From Sporomusa termitida (GTDB lineage Bacteria; Bacillota; Negativicutes; Sporomusales; Sporomusaceae), in contig NZ_CP036259.1 in assembly GCF_007641255.1 (NCBI RefSeq), positions 5,113,501 to 5,177,500 on the forward strand: a DNA stretch of 64,000 bases, read 5' to 3'. The notes under the pieces are model-generated. The model ran no database searches. It had not been told where the DNA came from and worked only from the letters and a program-made list of their open reading frames with translations. The translations under genes were made by a program, and so were the position numbers. Below are positions 51,169-59,233 of the stretch, one piece after another; the stretch's first letter is position 1, and the number at the start of each line of letters is the position of its first letter.

Positions 51169-51257
51169 AAAAGCGGGAGTGCCGCAGGCGCTCGCATGGC
51201 CGGGAGGCTGGAGGAGAGCAGCCTTGGCAATGCGGACCTGTGAGCATTCTCGCTTTT
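51169..51257. repeat. 89-nt rod-like palindromic element (C)
   Basis: Outer arms AAAAGCGGGAGTGC (51169-51182) and GCATTCTCGCTTTT (51244-51257) pair over 14 positions with two G-T pairs. Inner pairs are CGCA/TGCG and AGGCTG/CAGCCT around a GAGGAGAG loop. It lies between the convergent MetE-like gene and the gene at 51263 and may also terminate transcription. Confidence 0.7.
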
Positions 51258-51262
51258 ACGGT

Positions 51263-51901
51263 TTATGACTTGGGATTATGTTTATTCCGGCCTGCTTCTT
51301 GTTTTAGTGCCTTAAGGTCGATGCCAAGTTCGGCAGCCACATCATGCCAGGTGTTATTGACCTTTTTCATAGACATCACTTGCTCAATGGCTTGGTTGCT
51401 TTGTTTGGCAAGTAAGCCGGCCATCGCAATATCGCGATGCTGATAACCTTGGTTGAACAGGTTTTGAATATCCTCCTGATTCAAACCGTACTTGAGGGAA
51501 ATGCGCTTGGCAGCTAATTCCTGACGAACGGCTTTGGCTTGCTCTTTATCGATACCTAGTGTATCGGCAACATCTTTCCAGGTATTTGTTTCTGTTTTAA
51601 GCGCCAGAACTGACTCAAAAGACTGGCCGCTGACTTTGGCGTAGAAGGCAGCGTGGTACAAATCTTTATCATTTTTACCTTCTTGTTGATATTTACTGAT
51701 CAGCGACTCATCCAGACCAAATTCTGTTGACAGACGTTTGGCTGTCTGTTCAGGATCAAGCTTACGGTGTTTTTGATGGTGGGCCGGCCGGTCTTCGGTT
51801 GTTGCTTCGGCCTGGGCAATCAGGGGAATGGTAATGCCGCCAAGAATAAAAGCACCGACAACAAAAGCGGCAATTGCTTTACGTGACGCTGTGGAAAACA
51901 T
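51263..51901 (-). CDS. Secreted protein with two ~65-residue internal repeats
   Basis: The 212-residue protein has a signal peptide (cleavage near AQA, residue 31) and then a tandem duplication: residues 54-118 and 131-195 share the pattern FGLDESLI../YGLNQEDI.., a middle helix, and NTWKDVADTLGID / NTWHDVAAELGID. I do not recognise the domain. Its tail is basic. It is on the same strand just downstream of a sensor kinase and response regulator, so it may be their target or an accessory sensor, by analogy only with other exported proteins beside envelope two-component systems. Confidence 0.75.
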   Translation of the reverse strand: MFSTASRKAIAAFVVGAFILGGITIPLIAQAEATTEDRPAHHQKHRKLDPEQTAKRLSTEFGLDESLISKYQQEGKNDKDLYHAAFYAKVSGQSFESVLALKTETNTWKDVADTLGIDKEQAKAVRQELAAKRISLKYGLNQEDIQNLFNQGYQHRDIAMAGLLAKQSNQAIEQVMSMKKVNNTWHDVAAELGIDLKALKQEAGRNKHNPKS

Positions 51902-52023
51902 CTGAATCCCTCCGCTATTTATTTTTTCTATTTTATCAGCTGTTAGCTGCTAGGTATAGAATAGCGGAAAGATATGACAAATTTATGACAAAATGATCCA
52001 ATTTGGATTTTTATGGAGATTTT

Positions 52024-53436
52024 TTATTTCGCCGGCAAAGTAATGGTAAAAGTTGTAATCTTCCCCGGTGTACTGTCGGCATTGACAGTACCGCCCATTG
52101 CCGTCACCAGTTTTTTGGTAATGGCCAGTCCTAAGCCTGTGCCGCCGTCGCCACGGGAGCGGGATTTATCAACCCGATAGAATCTTTGCCAAATATACGG
52201 CAAATGTTCCGTCGGAATTCCCGGGCCGGTATTGCTCACGGCAATAAAGGTTTGGTGGTGGTGGGTATGGGCGGTTATGGTTATCTCGGAACCGGTATCG
52301 GCATGGCGGATGGCATTAGTCAAAAGATTGCCCAATACTTGGCCGAGGCGGTCCGGGTCAGCAATAACCACAGGGTTAGCTTCCGTTAAATTTGTTGTTA
52401 ATGTTAGCGATTTTCCCTCCAGGAAGGGAACTAGTTTGGCGGTATGGACAGTGATTAGTTCTGGCAGCGATACATGATCGCGGACAATGGTCAGCTCGCC
52501 GGACTCAAGCTGTGATAAGTCGAGTAAATCGCCAACAAGGCGGCCTATGCGCTTGGTTTCACCGACAATGCTTGTGAGATAGCGTTTCCTCTGCTCAGGT
52601 GTTTTTGCTAAGCCGTCCAACATTGTTTCCGCTAACGCCTGGATAGAAGCAACAGGTGTTTTTAGTTCATGCGAGACATCGGACAGGAAGTCCCGGCGGT
52701 TTTGTTCTGTTTGCGCCAGTTCAGACGCCATACTGTTAAAGGTGCGGCCCAGCTGACCTATTTCGTCGGACTGAACAGCATTGGTACGGCTCTGATAGTC
52801 GCCGCCGGCAAAGGCAGCCGCCGCCCGGCTAATATCGGCCAGCGGGCGGGTTAGGCTGCGGGCCATTAACAGACCGATTAAGGCTGCAGCCAGAATACCG
52901 GCTCCCAGTGAATAGAGAAGCAGTTGTTCAAGCGCCAGGGCGGTACGGGTAGCACCTTTAACCGGTGAAAAGAGAAAGAGGGCTGCCTTTTGGCCTGAAT
53001 CCTGGGCCGGCAGCGGCAATGCGGCAATTATGGCCGGCTCGCCGCGACGGCGTGGTTTTAGGATTTTTTGGCTACCGCTGCCATCCTGCCAATCGGCTCT
53101 GTTCCAAAATTCTGACAGGTTTTGGAGATGGCGGCTTTTCCAGCGGGCCGGCGGCTGACCGGCAATGATTTGGCCGGTTTTATCCATAATCCAGATATCG
53201 CCGCCAGCCATATCGCTCATCGCATCAAGCAGGGCATCAGAAGGTTTTTGTCCGTTCGCCAGCAGCGGTGTTACTATCGCCGCTGCCGCACTGCCTTTGG
53301 CTAACAGATCAAGTCGTTTGTTTTCAACAACATGATCGCGTACCAGGTAGGACATTAATAAACCCAGCGTTAGCATACTTACCAGAATGATTACCAGATG
53401 TGAAAGCAGCAGTTTGCCAAAAATAGATCTCATCAT
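52024..53436 (-). CDS. Membrane sensor histidine kinase
   Basis: The 470-residue kinase has an N-terminal helix, an extracytoplasmic domain of ~130 residues, a second helix, HAMP (about 190-242), HisKA with phospho-His near 256 (SDVSHELKTPVASIQ), and an ATPase domain with NLLTNAIRHA, VSNTGPGIP and GGTGLGLAITKKL. The start overlaps the stop of the response-regulator gene by four bases (ATGA). The signal is unknown; the presence of the secreted repeat protein downstream suggests an envelope signal. Confidence 0.92.
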   Translation of the reverse strand: MMRSIFGKLLLSHLVIILVSMLTLGLLMSYLVRDHVVENKRLDLLAKGSAAAAIVTPLLANGQKPSDALLDAMSDMAGGDIWIMDKTGQIIAGQPPARWKSRHLQNLSEFWNRADWQDGSGSQKILKPRRRGEPAIIAALPLPAQDSGQKAALFLFSPVKGATRTALALEQLLLYSLGAGILAAALIGLLMARSLTRPLADISRAAAAFAGGDYQSRTNAVQSDEIGQLGRTFNSMASELAQTEQNRRDFLSDVSHELKTPVASIQALAETMLDGLAKTPEQRKRYLTSIVGETKRIGRLVGDLLDLSQLESGELTIVRDHVSLPELITVHTAKLVPFLEGKSLTLTTNLTEANPVVIADPDRLGQVLGNLLTNAIRHADTGSEITITAHTHHHQTFIAVSNTGPGIPTEHLPYIWQRFYRVDKSRSRGDGGTGLGLAITKKLVTAMGGTVNADSTPGKITTFTITLPAK

Positions 53437-54113
53437 TTGCTGGTTACCTCGAATTTATAACCTATTCCCCACACCGTATGGATATAGCTAAAATCAGGGT
53501 TATCGATTTTTTGCCGCAGCCGCTTGATGGTGGCATCGACTGTGCGGTCAGCTCCATCGAAGTCATAACCCCAGACGTTGATTAAGAGCTGGTCACGGGA
53601 AAACGCCATTTTGACATGGCGGGCCAAAAAAATGAGCAATTCGAACTCCTTTGGCGACAAAGATGTGTTCTGATTACCGGAATGCACTGCTTGGGCAGAT
53701 TGATCAATAGTTAAGCCGGGGAACTCCAGGCGGGCGCCGGATTCAGTGATCCGGCCGCTGCGCCGCAGCACGGCTTTAACTCGGGCCATAACCTCCCGGG
53801 GGCTAAATGGTTTAGTAATATAATCGTCAGCGCCCAGGGAAAACCCGGTTAATTTATCAGTTTCCCCGCTTTTGGCTGTTAAAAAAATGACAGGCACATT
53901 ACGTTCGATGGCTTCACATATCTCCCAGCCGGACCGTTTGGGCAGCATGACATCAAGAATTAACAAATCGGGGCAATATTCCTCTTCGACAGCCATCGCT
54001 TGCTGACCATCAGCCGCTGTAAATACTTTAAACCCTTCTTGCTCGAGATAAAGCTGTAAGACTTCAGTTATGTTAGGCTCATCATCAGCTACCAGTACCT
54101 TAATTTGTTCCAT
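53433..54113 (-). CDS. OmpR-family response regulator
   Basis: The 226-residue regulator has a receiver (phospho-acceptor Asp54 in LLILDVMLPKRSG, TAKSGE switch, KPFSPREVMARVKAVLRR) and a winged-helix domain (SPKEFELLIFLARH, DRTVDATIKRLRQKI, HTVWGIGYKF). ATG 54113 is chosen because GAGGTGG lies 7 nt upstream. It is transcribed first, then the kinase with which it overlaps. The target is not known. Confidence 0.92.
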   Translation of the reverse strand: MEQIKVLVADDEPNITEVLQLYLEQEGFKVFTAADGQQAMAVEEEYCPDLLILDVMLPKRSGWEICEAIERNVPVIFLTAKSGETDKLTGFSLGADDYITKPFSPREVMARVKAVLRRSGRITESGARLEFPGLTIDQSAQAVHSGNQNTSLSPKEFELLIFLARHVKMAFSRDQLLINVWGYDFDGADRTVDATIKRLRQKIDNPDFSYIHTVWGIGYKFEVTSK

Positions 54114-54275
54114 AAAGGCCACCTCACATCCTAAAATATAGGTCACTGGATAAGGGTAACTACCTCCAGCTGGGTTAACCCCGTCTGAAGCTAGGTTTAC
54201 TTTATTGCTTTATATAGAAATGCTATCATACTCCTGTTCTGATTGTAAATGCAAGAATTCAGCTTAGAGTCCAGA

Positions 54276-54316
54276 TTGACAATTGTTAACCGGTGATTTA
54301 TTATTAGGATAACAAT
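54276..54316 (+). promoter_or_regulatory. birA-bioY promoter with BirA (biotin) operator
   Basis: TTGACA (54276-54281), a 17-nt spacer, and TATTAT (54299-54304) form a sigma-A promoter. Across it lies ATTGTTAACC (54282-54291)-N15-GGATAACAAT (54307-54316), one base from the Gram-positive BirA operator TTGTTAACC-N15-GGTTAACAA. BirA with biotinyl-AMP would block the -10. Confidence 0.88.
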
Positions 54317-54339
54317 AATGTTTTCAGAGGTGAATGATA

Positions 54340-55320
54340 TTGCGGTCAGCAATACTTGAGGTACTAAAACATAATTCCGGCCAATATGTATCGGGGGAGG
54401 ATATCTCGCACACCTTAAAAGTTTCGAGAACGGCAGTATGGAAACATATCCGGGGCCTTAAAGAGGATGGCTATGATATTGAGGCTCATCCCCGGCTTGG
54501 CTATGCGCTGCGGCATAATACCGACAGGCTGTTGCCGGCCGAGATTAAAGCCCAGTTAACTAGCCGTATTTTGGGGCGGGAAATTCATTATTTCAGTGAG
54601 ACTGATTCAACTAATAATGAGGCCAAAAAACTGGCAGCAGACGGTTGCCCTGAGGGGACGGTTGTTGTGGCGGAAGCGCAGGTAAGCGGGCGGGGCCGCC
54701 TGGCCAGAGGCTGGTTTTCGCCGTATGGCAAAGGAATTTGGCTGTCTGTTGTGCTACGGCCGCCGTTTAGCCCTATGGAGGCTGCAAAATGCACCTTAAT
54801 GGCAGCTGTTGCTGTTAACCGGGCTATTAATGCGGTGACCGGTGCCGGCTGCGGCATTAAGTGGCCTAACGACATATTGTGCAATGGCCGCAAAGTAGTG
54901 GGTATACTTACGGAAATGAGTGCGGAAATGGATGCAATTAACCATATTATTATTGGTATGGGGATCAACGTGAATATCGAGCCGTTTGATTTTCCCGCGG
55001 AGCTTGCTGCCACTGCCACCTCGCTGGCTATTGCCTCCGGACACCAGGTTTCAAGACTCAAGCTGCTGACTACTATACTTGCTGAATTGGAAAATGTTTA
55101 TATTCCTGTTAAAACTTCAGGCTTTGGATCAGTGCTTGAAGATTGGAAAAGCCAGTCAATCACGCTGGGGCAGTTGGTGGATGTCCGGGGGTTTGATCGC
55201 AGCTTTACTGGTGTGGCTATTAACATTGATGTTGATGGTGCCCTTTTAATCGAAACCGCACAAGGACTGGAAAGGGTGTTGGCCGGTGATGTCTCCATTC
55301 GCCCGGCTGCGCCTAATTAA
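54340..55320 (+). CDS. birA: Bifunctional biotin ligase / biotin repressor BirA
   Basis: BirA attaches biotin to carboxylases and represses biotin genes when biotin is plentiful. The 326-residue protein has an N-terminal winged helix (VSGEDISHTLKVSRTAVWKHI), the ligase core with ETDSTNNEAK, AEAQVSGRGRLARGWFS (biotinyl-AMP loop), KWPNDILCNGRKVVGIL, and a C-terminal SH3-like domain. TTG 54340 is chosen because GAGGTG lies 7 nt before it; ATG 54334 abuts the site. The operator in its own promoter predicts autoregulation. bioY follows after 28 nt. Confidence 0.95.
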   Translation: MRSAILEVLKHNSGQYVSGEDISHTLKVSRTAVWKHIRGLKEDGYDIEAHPRLGYALRHNTDRLLPAEIKAQLTSRILGREIHYFSETDSTNNEAKKLAADGCPEGTVVVAEAQVSGRGRLARGWFSPYGKGIWLSVVLRPPFSPMEAAKCTLMAAVAVNRAINAVTGAGCGIKWPNDILCNGRKVVGILTEMSAEMDAINHIIIGMGINVNIEPFDFPAELAATATSLAIASGHQVSRLKLLTTILAELENVYIPVKTSGFGSVLEDWKSQSITLGQLVDVRGFDRSFTGVAINIDVDGALLIETAQGLERVLAGDVSIRPAAPN

Positions 55321-55348
55321 TTATAGCTGTCTTATAAGGAGGGTAATC

Positions 55349-55915
55349 ATGAATACAAAAAATATGGCGCTTACAAGTTTATTTGCCGCCCTGCTTGCGG
55401 TCAGTGCCCAGGTCTCTGTTCCTCTTGGTCCTGTGCCAATTACAATGCAGATCCTGTTTGTGCTGTTGGCAGGGATAATATTAGGTAAGCGTTTGGGACC
55501 GGCCAGTATTGCCGTGTGGGTGCTGCTCGGTATATTTGGTTTGCCGGTGTTTGCCCAGGGGAAAGCTGGAGCAGCTGTTTTAATTGGGCCAACCGGTGGC
55601 TATATTTTTGGCTATTTTCTGTGCACGTATATTGTTGGTTATGTTGCGGAACACTTTGAACTGACATATAAACACACTGCCATTGCCATACTGACAGGCC
55701 TGGCTGCTATCTACATAATTGGCTTGGCTGGCTTTATGCTGTCTTTTCAATATGTGCTGCACAAAGCCATGCCGCTGGAGAGAGCACTTAATTTAGCCGT
55801 ATGGCCTTTTTTGCCGTTTGACCTAGTTAAGGCAGCGATGGCTGTATATATTGGGGTGCGGGTTCGCCGGGCGCTTTTAAAAAGCGGGCTTGTGCCGATT
55901 AAGCAGCTGAACTGA
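55349..55915 (+). CDS. bioY: Biotin transporter S component BioY
   Basis: BioY imports biotin, alone or with an ECF module. The 188-residue protein has six helices and the family blocks AQVSVPLGPVPITMQ, VWVLLGIFGLPVFA and GPTGGYIFGY. AAGGAGG precedes the ATG. It is the second gene of the birA operon, so it should be repressed by biotin. Confidence 0.95.
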   Translation: MNTKNMALTSLFAALLAVSAQVSVPLGPVPITMQILFVLLAGIILGKRLGPASIAVWVLLGIFGLPVFAQGKAGAAVLIGPTGGYIFGYFLCTYIVGYVAEHFELTYKHTAIAILTGLAAIYIIGLAGFMLSFQYVLHKAMPLERALNLAVWPFLPFDLVKAAMAVYIGVRVRRALLKSGLVPIKQLN

Positions 55916-55941
55916 TGGAAATTTCCCTATGCAGTCGTATA

Positions 55942-55971
55942 TTTACAATTTCCCTGCTTTTAAGGTACAAT
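55942..55971 (+). promoter_or_regulatory. Candidate sigma-A promoter of coaX
   Basis: TTTACA (55942-55947), an 18-nt spacer, and TACAAT (55966-55971). Confidence 0.55.
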
Positions 55972-56045
55972 AACAAGTATTGATAACCTAGAGGTCATTT
56001 CAGAATTGACGGAATACGGCCTATAGTTATAGGGGGATTTTACTC

Positions 56046-56810
56046 ATGTTATTAGTGGTTGATGTTGGTAACAGCAACATCGTTCTGGGGGTTTACGAAG
56101 GCCAAGAGCTCAATTACCACTGGCGTATTTCCACAGATAAGCAAAAGACCGGTGATGAGTACGGGGTGCTTATTTATAACCTGTTTACTTACCGCGGGCT
56201 AATGATGGAGGATATTGAAGCAATTATTATTTCTTCAGTAGTGCCACCGCTGGTGGTACCTTTAACCAGGATGTGCCAGCGGTATTTTAATGTTGAGCCG
56301 CTTGTCGTTGGCCCTGGAATTAAGACCGGTATTTGTATTAAATATGAAAATCCGCGCGAAGTAGGCGCTGACCGTATTGTAAATGCCATTGCCGCTTATG
56401 CGCAATATGGCGGTCCGTTGATCATTGTTGATTTTGGTACGGCAACTACATTTTGCGCTCTGGCCGAAAATGGAGATTACCTGGGGGGCGCGATTGCTCC
56501 GGGTATTGGTATTGCAACTGAAGCCTTGTTTCAACGGGCGGCTAAATTGCCACGGATTGAACTGATTAAACCCAAAAGTGTAATCTGCCGCAACACCATA
56601 AATAGTATGCAATCAGGTATAATCTATGGTTTTGTTGGCCAGGTAGATGAAATTGTCCGTCGTATGCGGGATGAAATGGGACAACAAGTAACCGTAATTG
56701 CTACCGGGGGGCTGGCCAACTTAATCGCGCAGGAGTCCCATACCATTGATAAGGTAGATACCTTCCTGACTTTGGAGGGCCTAAGACTTATATATGAGCG
56801 GAACCGGTGA
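56046..56810 (+). CDS. coaX: Type III pantothenate kinase CoaX
   Basis: CoaX makes the first step of coenzyme A synthesis, phosphorylating pantothenate. The 254-residue protein of the ASKHA fold has the phosphate loop [14 protein letters not shown], the pantothenate region [11 protein letters not shown], the second phosphate motif [11 protein letters not shown] and [22 protein letters not shown] precedes the ATG. In Bacillus coaX also lies after ftsH, so the synteny is retained but spread out. A large palindrome follows. Confidence 0.95.
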   Translation: MLLVVDVGNSNIVLGVYEGQELNYHWRISTDKQKTGDEYGVLIYNLFTYRGLMMEDIEAIIISSVVPPLVVPLTRMCQRYFNVEPLVVGPGIKTGICIKYENPREVGADRIVNAIAAYAQYGGPLIIVDFGTATTFCALAENGDYLGGAIAPGIGIATEALFQRAAKLPRIELIKPKSVICRNTINSMQSGIIYGFVGQVDEIVRRMRDEMGQQVTVIATGGLANLIAQESHTIDKVDTFLTLEGLRLIYERNR

Positions 56811-56820
56811 TTTAGCCTGT

Positions 56821-56998
56821 AAGGCGGCCTGTTAGTAGCTTGGTCATGTTAGATTTTAGTTTTAAGGCGAGACAAAATGGCAAAGGGGCAGCCCGACGCA
56901 TACTGGCAGGGGTCTGCTAGGAGGGGCTGACGCCGCCATTTGCCATTTTAGCCGTCAGCAACTAAAAAGATAATGTGGCCAAGACACTAGGCCGCCTT
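56821..56998. repeat. 178-nt nested palindrome filling the coaX-dusB gap (B)
   Basis: Successive arms pair from outside in: AAGGCGGCC (56821) with GGCCGCCTT (56990); TAGT with ACTA; CTTGGTCA with TGGCCAAG (one G-T); TTTTAGTT (56854) with AACTAAAA (56960); AAAATGGCAAA (56874) with TTTGCCATTTT (56939); GGCAGCCC with GGGCTGACGCC (bulge); TGGCAG with CTGCTA around GGGT. The right arm ends in TTTT and may terminate coaX. Confidence 0.8.
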
Positions 56999-57025
56999 TT
57001 GAGACTGGTAAAAGAGGAGGTATAT

Positions 57026-57994
57026 ATGCGTATCGGTCACATTGAACTTGCCAATCCAGTGATCTTAGCCCCTATGGCCGGTGTTACCGACCTGCCGTTT
57101 CGCCTGTTGGTCAAGGAAATGGGCTGCGGCCTGGTATATTCAGAAATGGTAAGTGATAAAGGCCTTATATATGATAATACAAACACTAAGAAACTGCTGG
57201 CGATTGATGCGCGGGAACGCCCGGTGGCGTTGCAGATATTTGGTTCCGAGCCTGAAAGTATGGCTAAAGCGGCCCGTATTATTGCTGACGCCGGCGCCGA
57301 TGTAATTGATATCAATATGGGCTGTCCAACCCCTAAGATTGTAAAAAATGGCGAGGGTTCAGCTCTGATGCGCAATTCCGGCCTGGCCGGCCGTATTATC
57401 GCTGCTGTTGTTGAGGCTGCCGGTGGTATACCGGTTACTGTTAAGTTTCGCAAAGGCTGGGATGAAACCAGCGTGAATGCCGTGCAAATCGCCAGACTGG
57501 CCGAGCAGGCCGGAGCGGCGGCGGTGAGTGTCCATGGCCGTACCCGGGAACAATTCTACTCCGGACAGGCTGACTGGTCGATTATCAGTGCGGTAAAGCA
57601 GGCTGTTGCCATTCCCGTTATCGGCAACGGCGATATTCGTACCCCCCAGGATGCGGAGCGAATGTTGACTGTAACCGGCTGTGATGGCATAATGATAGGG
57701 CGGGGGGCCCAAGGAAATCCCTGGATTTTCCGACAGGTTGCCCACTACCTGGCAACAGGTGAAACACTGCCGCTGCCCACGCTCGGGGAGCGGATTGATA
57801 TGCTGCTCAGGCATCTCGACCTGCTGGTCGTCCATAAAGGCGAATACACCGGCAGCAGAGAAATGCGCAGTCATGCCGCCTGGTACACGAAAGGCCTGCC
57901 CAACTCAGCGGAGCTCAGGCTAAAATTCAACCAGGCCGCCACCAGAGCAGACTTTATCCGGATCATGGAAAACTATCGTGATGCTATAATCTAA
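57026..57994 (+). CDS. dusB: tRNA-dihydrouridine synthase DusB
   Basis: DusB reduces uridines in tRNA with FMN. The 322-residue protein has the TIM-barrel start NPVILAPMAGVTDLPFR, the catalytic Cys in NMGCPTPKIVKNGEGSALM, KFRKGW, HGRTREQFYSGQADW and GNGDI, then a helical C-terminal domain. ATG 57026 has AGAGGAGG upstream; the earlier open codons lie in the palindrome. In Bacillus the dus gene also lies between ftsH and lysS. Confidence 0.95.
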   Translation: MRIGHIELANPVILAPMAGVTDLPFRLLVKEMGCGLVYSEMVSDKGLIYDNTNTKKLLAIDARERPVALQIFGSEPESMAKAARIIADAGADVIDINMGCPTPKIVKNGEGSALMRNSGLAGRIIAAVVEAAGGIPVTVKFRKGWDETSVNAVQIARLAEQAGAAAVSVHGRTREQFYSGQADWSIISAVKQAVAIPVIGNGDIRTPQDAERMLTVTGCDGIMIGRGAQGNPWIFRQVAHYLATGETLPLPTLGERIDMLLRHLDLLVVHKGEYTGSREMRSHAAWYTKGLPNSAELRLKFNQAATRADFIRIMENYRDAII

Positions 57995-58014
57995 ATTTGT
58001 CAATATGCACAAGC

Positions 58015-58142
58015 CGGAAACTGCTTAGAAATGTCCAGTTGCTAGGCGCGACGAGGACGTGACCGCAGTCGTACTGGGAAGTACGTCGGAGGGAACGCCC
58101 GCAGGAGCAACAACGCAGATGGGCGTTTCTAAGCAGTTTCCG
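58015..58142. repeat. 128-nt rod-like palindromic element (A)
   Basis: A perfect 17-bp inverted repeat (CGGAAACTGCTTAGAAA at 58015-58031 and its complement at 58126-58142) encloses GTTGCT/AGCAAC, GGCG/CGCC, CCG/CGG and the central hairpin CGTACT-GGGA-AGTACG. It lies 20 nt after dusB and 13 nt before the next gene. Confidence 0.8.
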
Positions 58143-58155
58143 CAGGGGGATAAGG

Positions 58156-59118
58156 ATGGATATGCTAATCATGCCCGTCGCCAACGGCATCCTGCCTAGG
58201 CCGGAGGGCGGCACAATTACAGGAATGTTTATCATGGAAAACGGTGGACAATTGCTCTTAGATGTCGGGGTGGGCCGGGAAATTTTTATTTGTCCGTGGC
58301 TTATTGAGGAACAGGGCCTGTACCCGATTGGTGTAATTGTCCGGATCGTAAATATCTGGAGTGAAATTGCGGCCGATGACACCGGCAATGAGATACCTGT
58401 ACTTATGGCTAAACTGGAAGGGCGGGGGCATGCCCGCTGGTATACTTTGCGAACTGCCGGCAGCTATATCTATTCTACTGATATTGAATATATCAACCTA
58501 AAAAAAATGCGCAAAGAATATCCTTCTGTTTCCGGGGCGGGTTGGTCCCCGCAAGGTGGATATACTGAATTTCGCGATAAAAGTGATATACCGGTAACCG
58601 TTTACGGAACTGATCTTGAAACCGGCCAGGAAATTTGTATAACAGCTAATTTAGGCGGACTGGTCGAACTTGAACAGGCTCACACCATTGAACACTCTAT
58701 TATCAGGGCCTTAACGATGTATGGCTTATGTACAGCCCGCACCCTGGTTGAAGCTATGAGCCGGGAAACGGACGAGCTTAAAAAATCTGTTGAATTTAGT
58801 ATTAAACACACTTTGCCGGAAGTGCTGGGATTGACTGCCAGTGGTGCCTGTGGCAATCCAATGACTAATTTGGCGCAATTTTATCTGGCCCAGGAGTTTG
58901 TTGGTAATATACGGACGGGAAAGTCGTTGGATGAATCGCTGGCTAAAGCCCGCCGGGCTACGATGTCTCAACTCACTGGTGATATGGGAATTACAATGCA
59001 GCAAGGTATTCGTGTGCTGCAAGGCCTAAAAAAGGGCATGGCTCATGATGATACTGTATTAAAGCTTGAAACATATAAGAAAGTGATTAACCGCTTCCCT
59101 TTTGCGCCATGGGGGTAG
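58156..59118 (+). CDS. Conserved-looking protein of unknown function
   Basis: The protein has 320 residues, no membrane helix and no signal peptide. The N-terminal half is beta-rich (TGMFIMENGGQLLLDVGVGREI, IGVIVRIVNIW), resembling an OB or SH3-like fold; the C-terminal half is helical and begins EQAHTIEHSIIRALTMYGLCTARTLVEAM, with two His and a Cys that could bind a metal, then GLTASGACGNPMTNLAQFYLAQEF. I do not recognise a family. AGGGGG lies ahead of the ATG. It is upstream of the promoter of the regulator-dehydrogenase operon, so it may be functionally linked but is separately transcribed. Confidence 0.75.
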   Translation: MDMLIMPVANGILPRPEGGTITGMFIMENGGQLLLDVGVGREIFICPWLIEEQGLYPIGVIVRIVNIWSEIAADDTGNEIPVLMAKLEGRGHARWYTLRTAGSYIYSTDIEYINLKKMRKEYPSVSGAGWSPQGGYTEFRDKSDIPVTVYGTDLETGQEICITANLGGLVELEQAHTIEHSIIRALTMYGLCTARTLVEAMSRETDELKKSVEFSIKHTLPEVLGLTASGACGNPMTNLAQFYLAQEFVGNIRTGKSLDESLAKARRATMSQLTGDMGITMQQGIRVLQGLKKGMAHDDTVLKLETYKKVINRFPFAPWG

Positions 59119-59153
59119 CGGTAATTTTTTGTCGTTCCATTATATGGTAAAAC

Positions 59154-59207
59154 TTGTTAATGAACAAAAAAAATGCTAGAATATGTATGTACACAACTTT
59201 GTGCACA
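59154..59207 (+). promoter_or_regulatory. Promoter and operator dyad of the HTH-oxidoreductase operon
   Basis: TTGTTA (59154-59159), a 17-nt spacer, and TAGAAT (59177-59182) form a sigma-A promoter. A dyad TGTACACAA (59188-59196) / TTGTGCACA (59199-59207) lies over the start site, a typical position for autorepression by the product of the first gene. Confidence 0.7.
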
Positions 59208-59233
59208 TATACTAACTGGGAGATGAACAAGCT

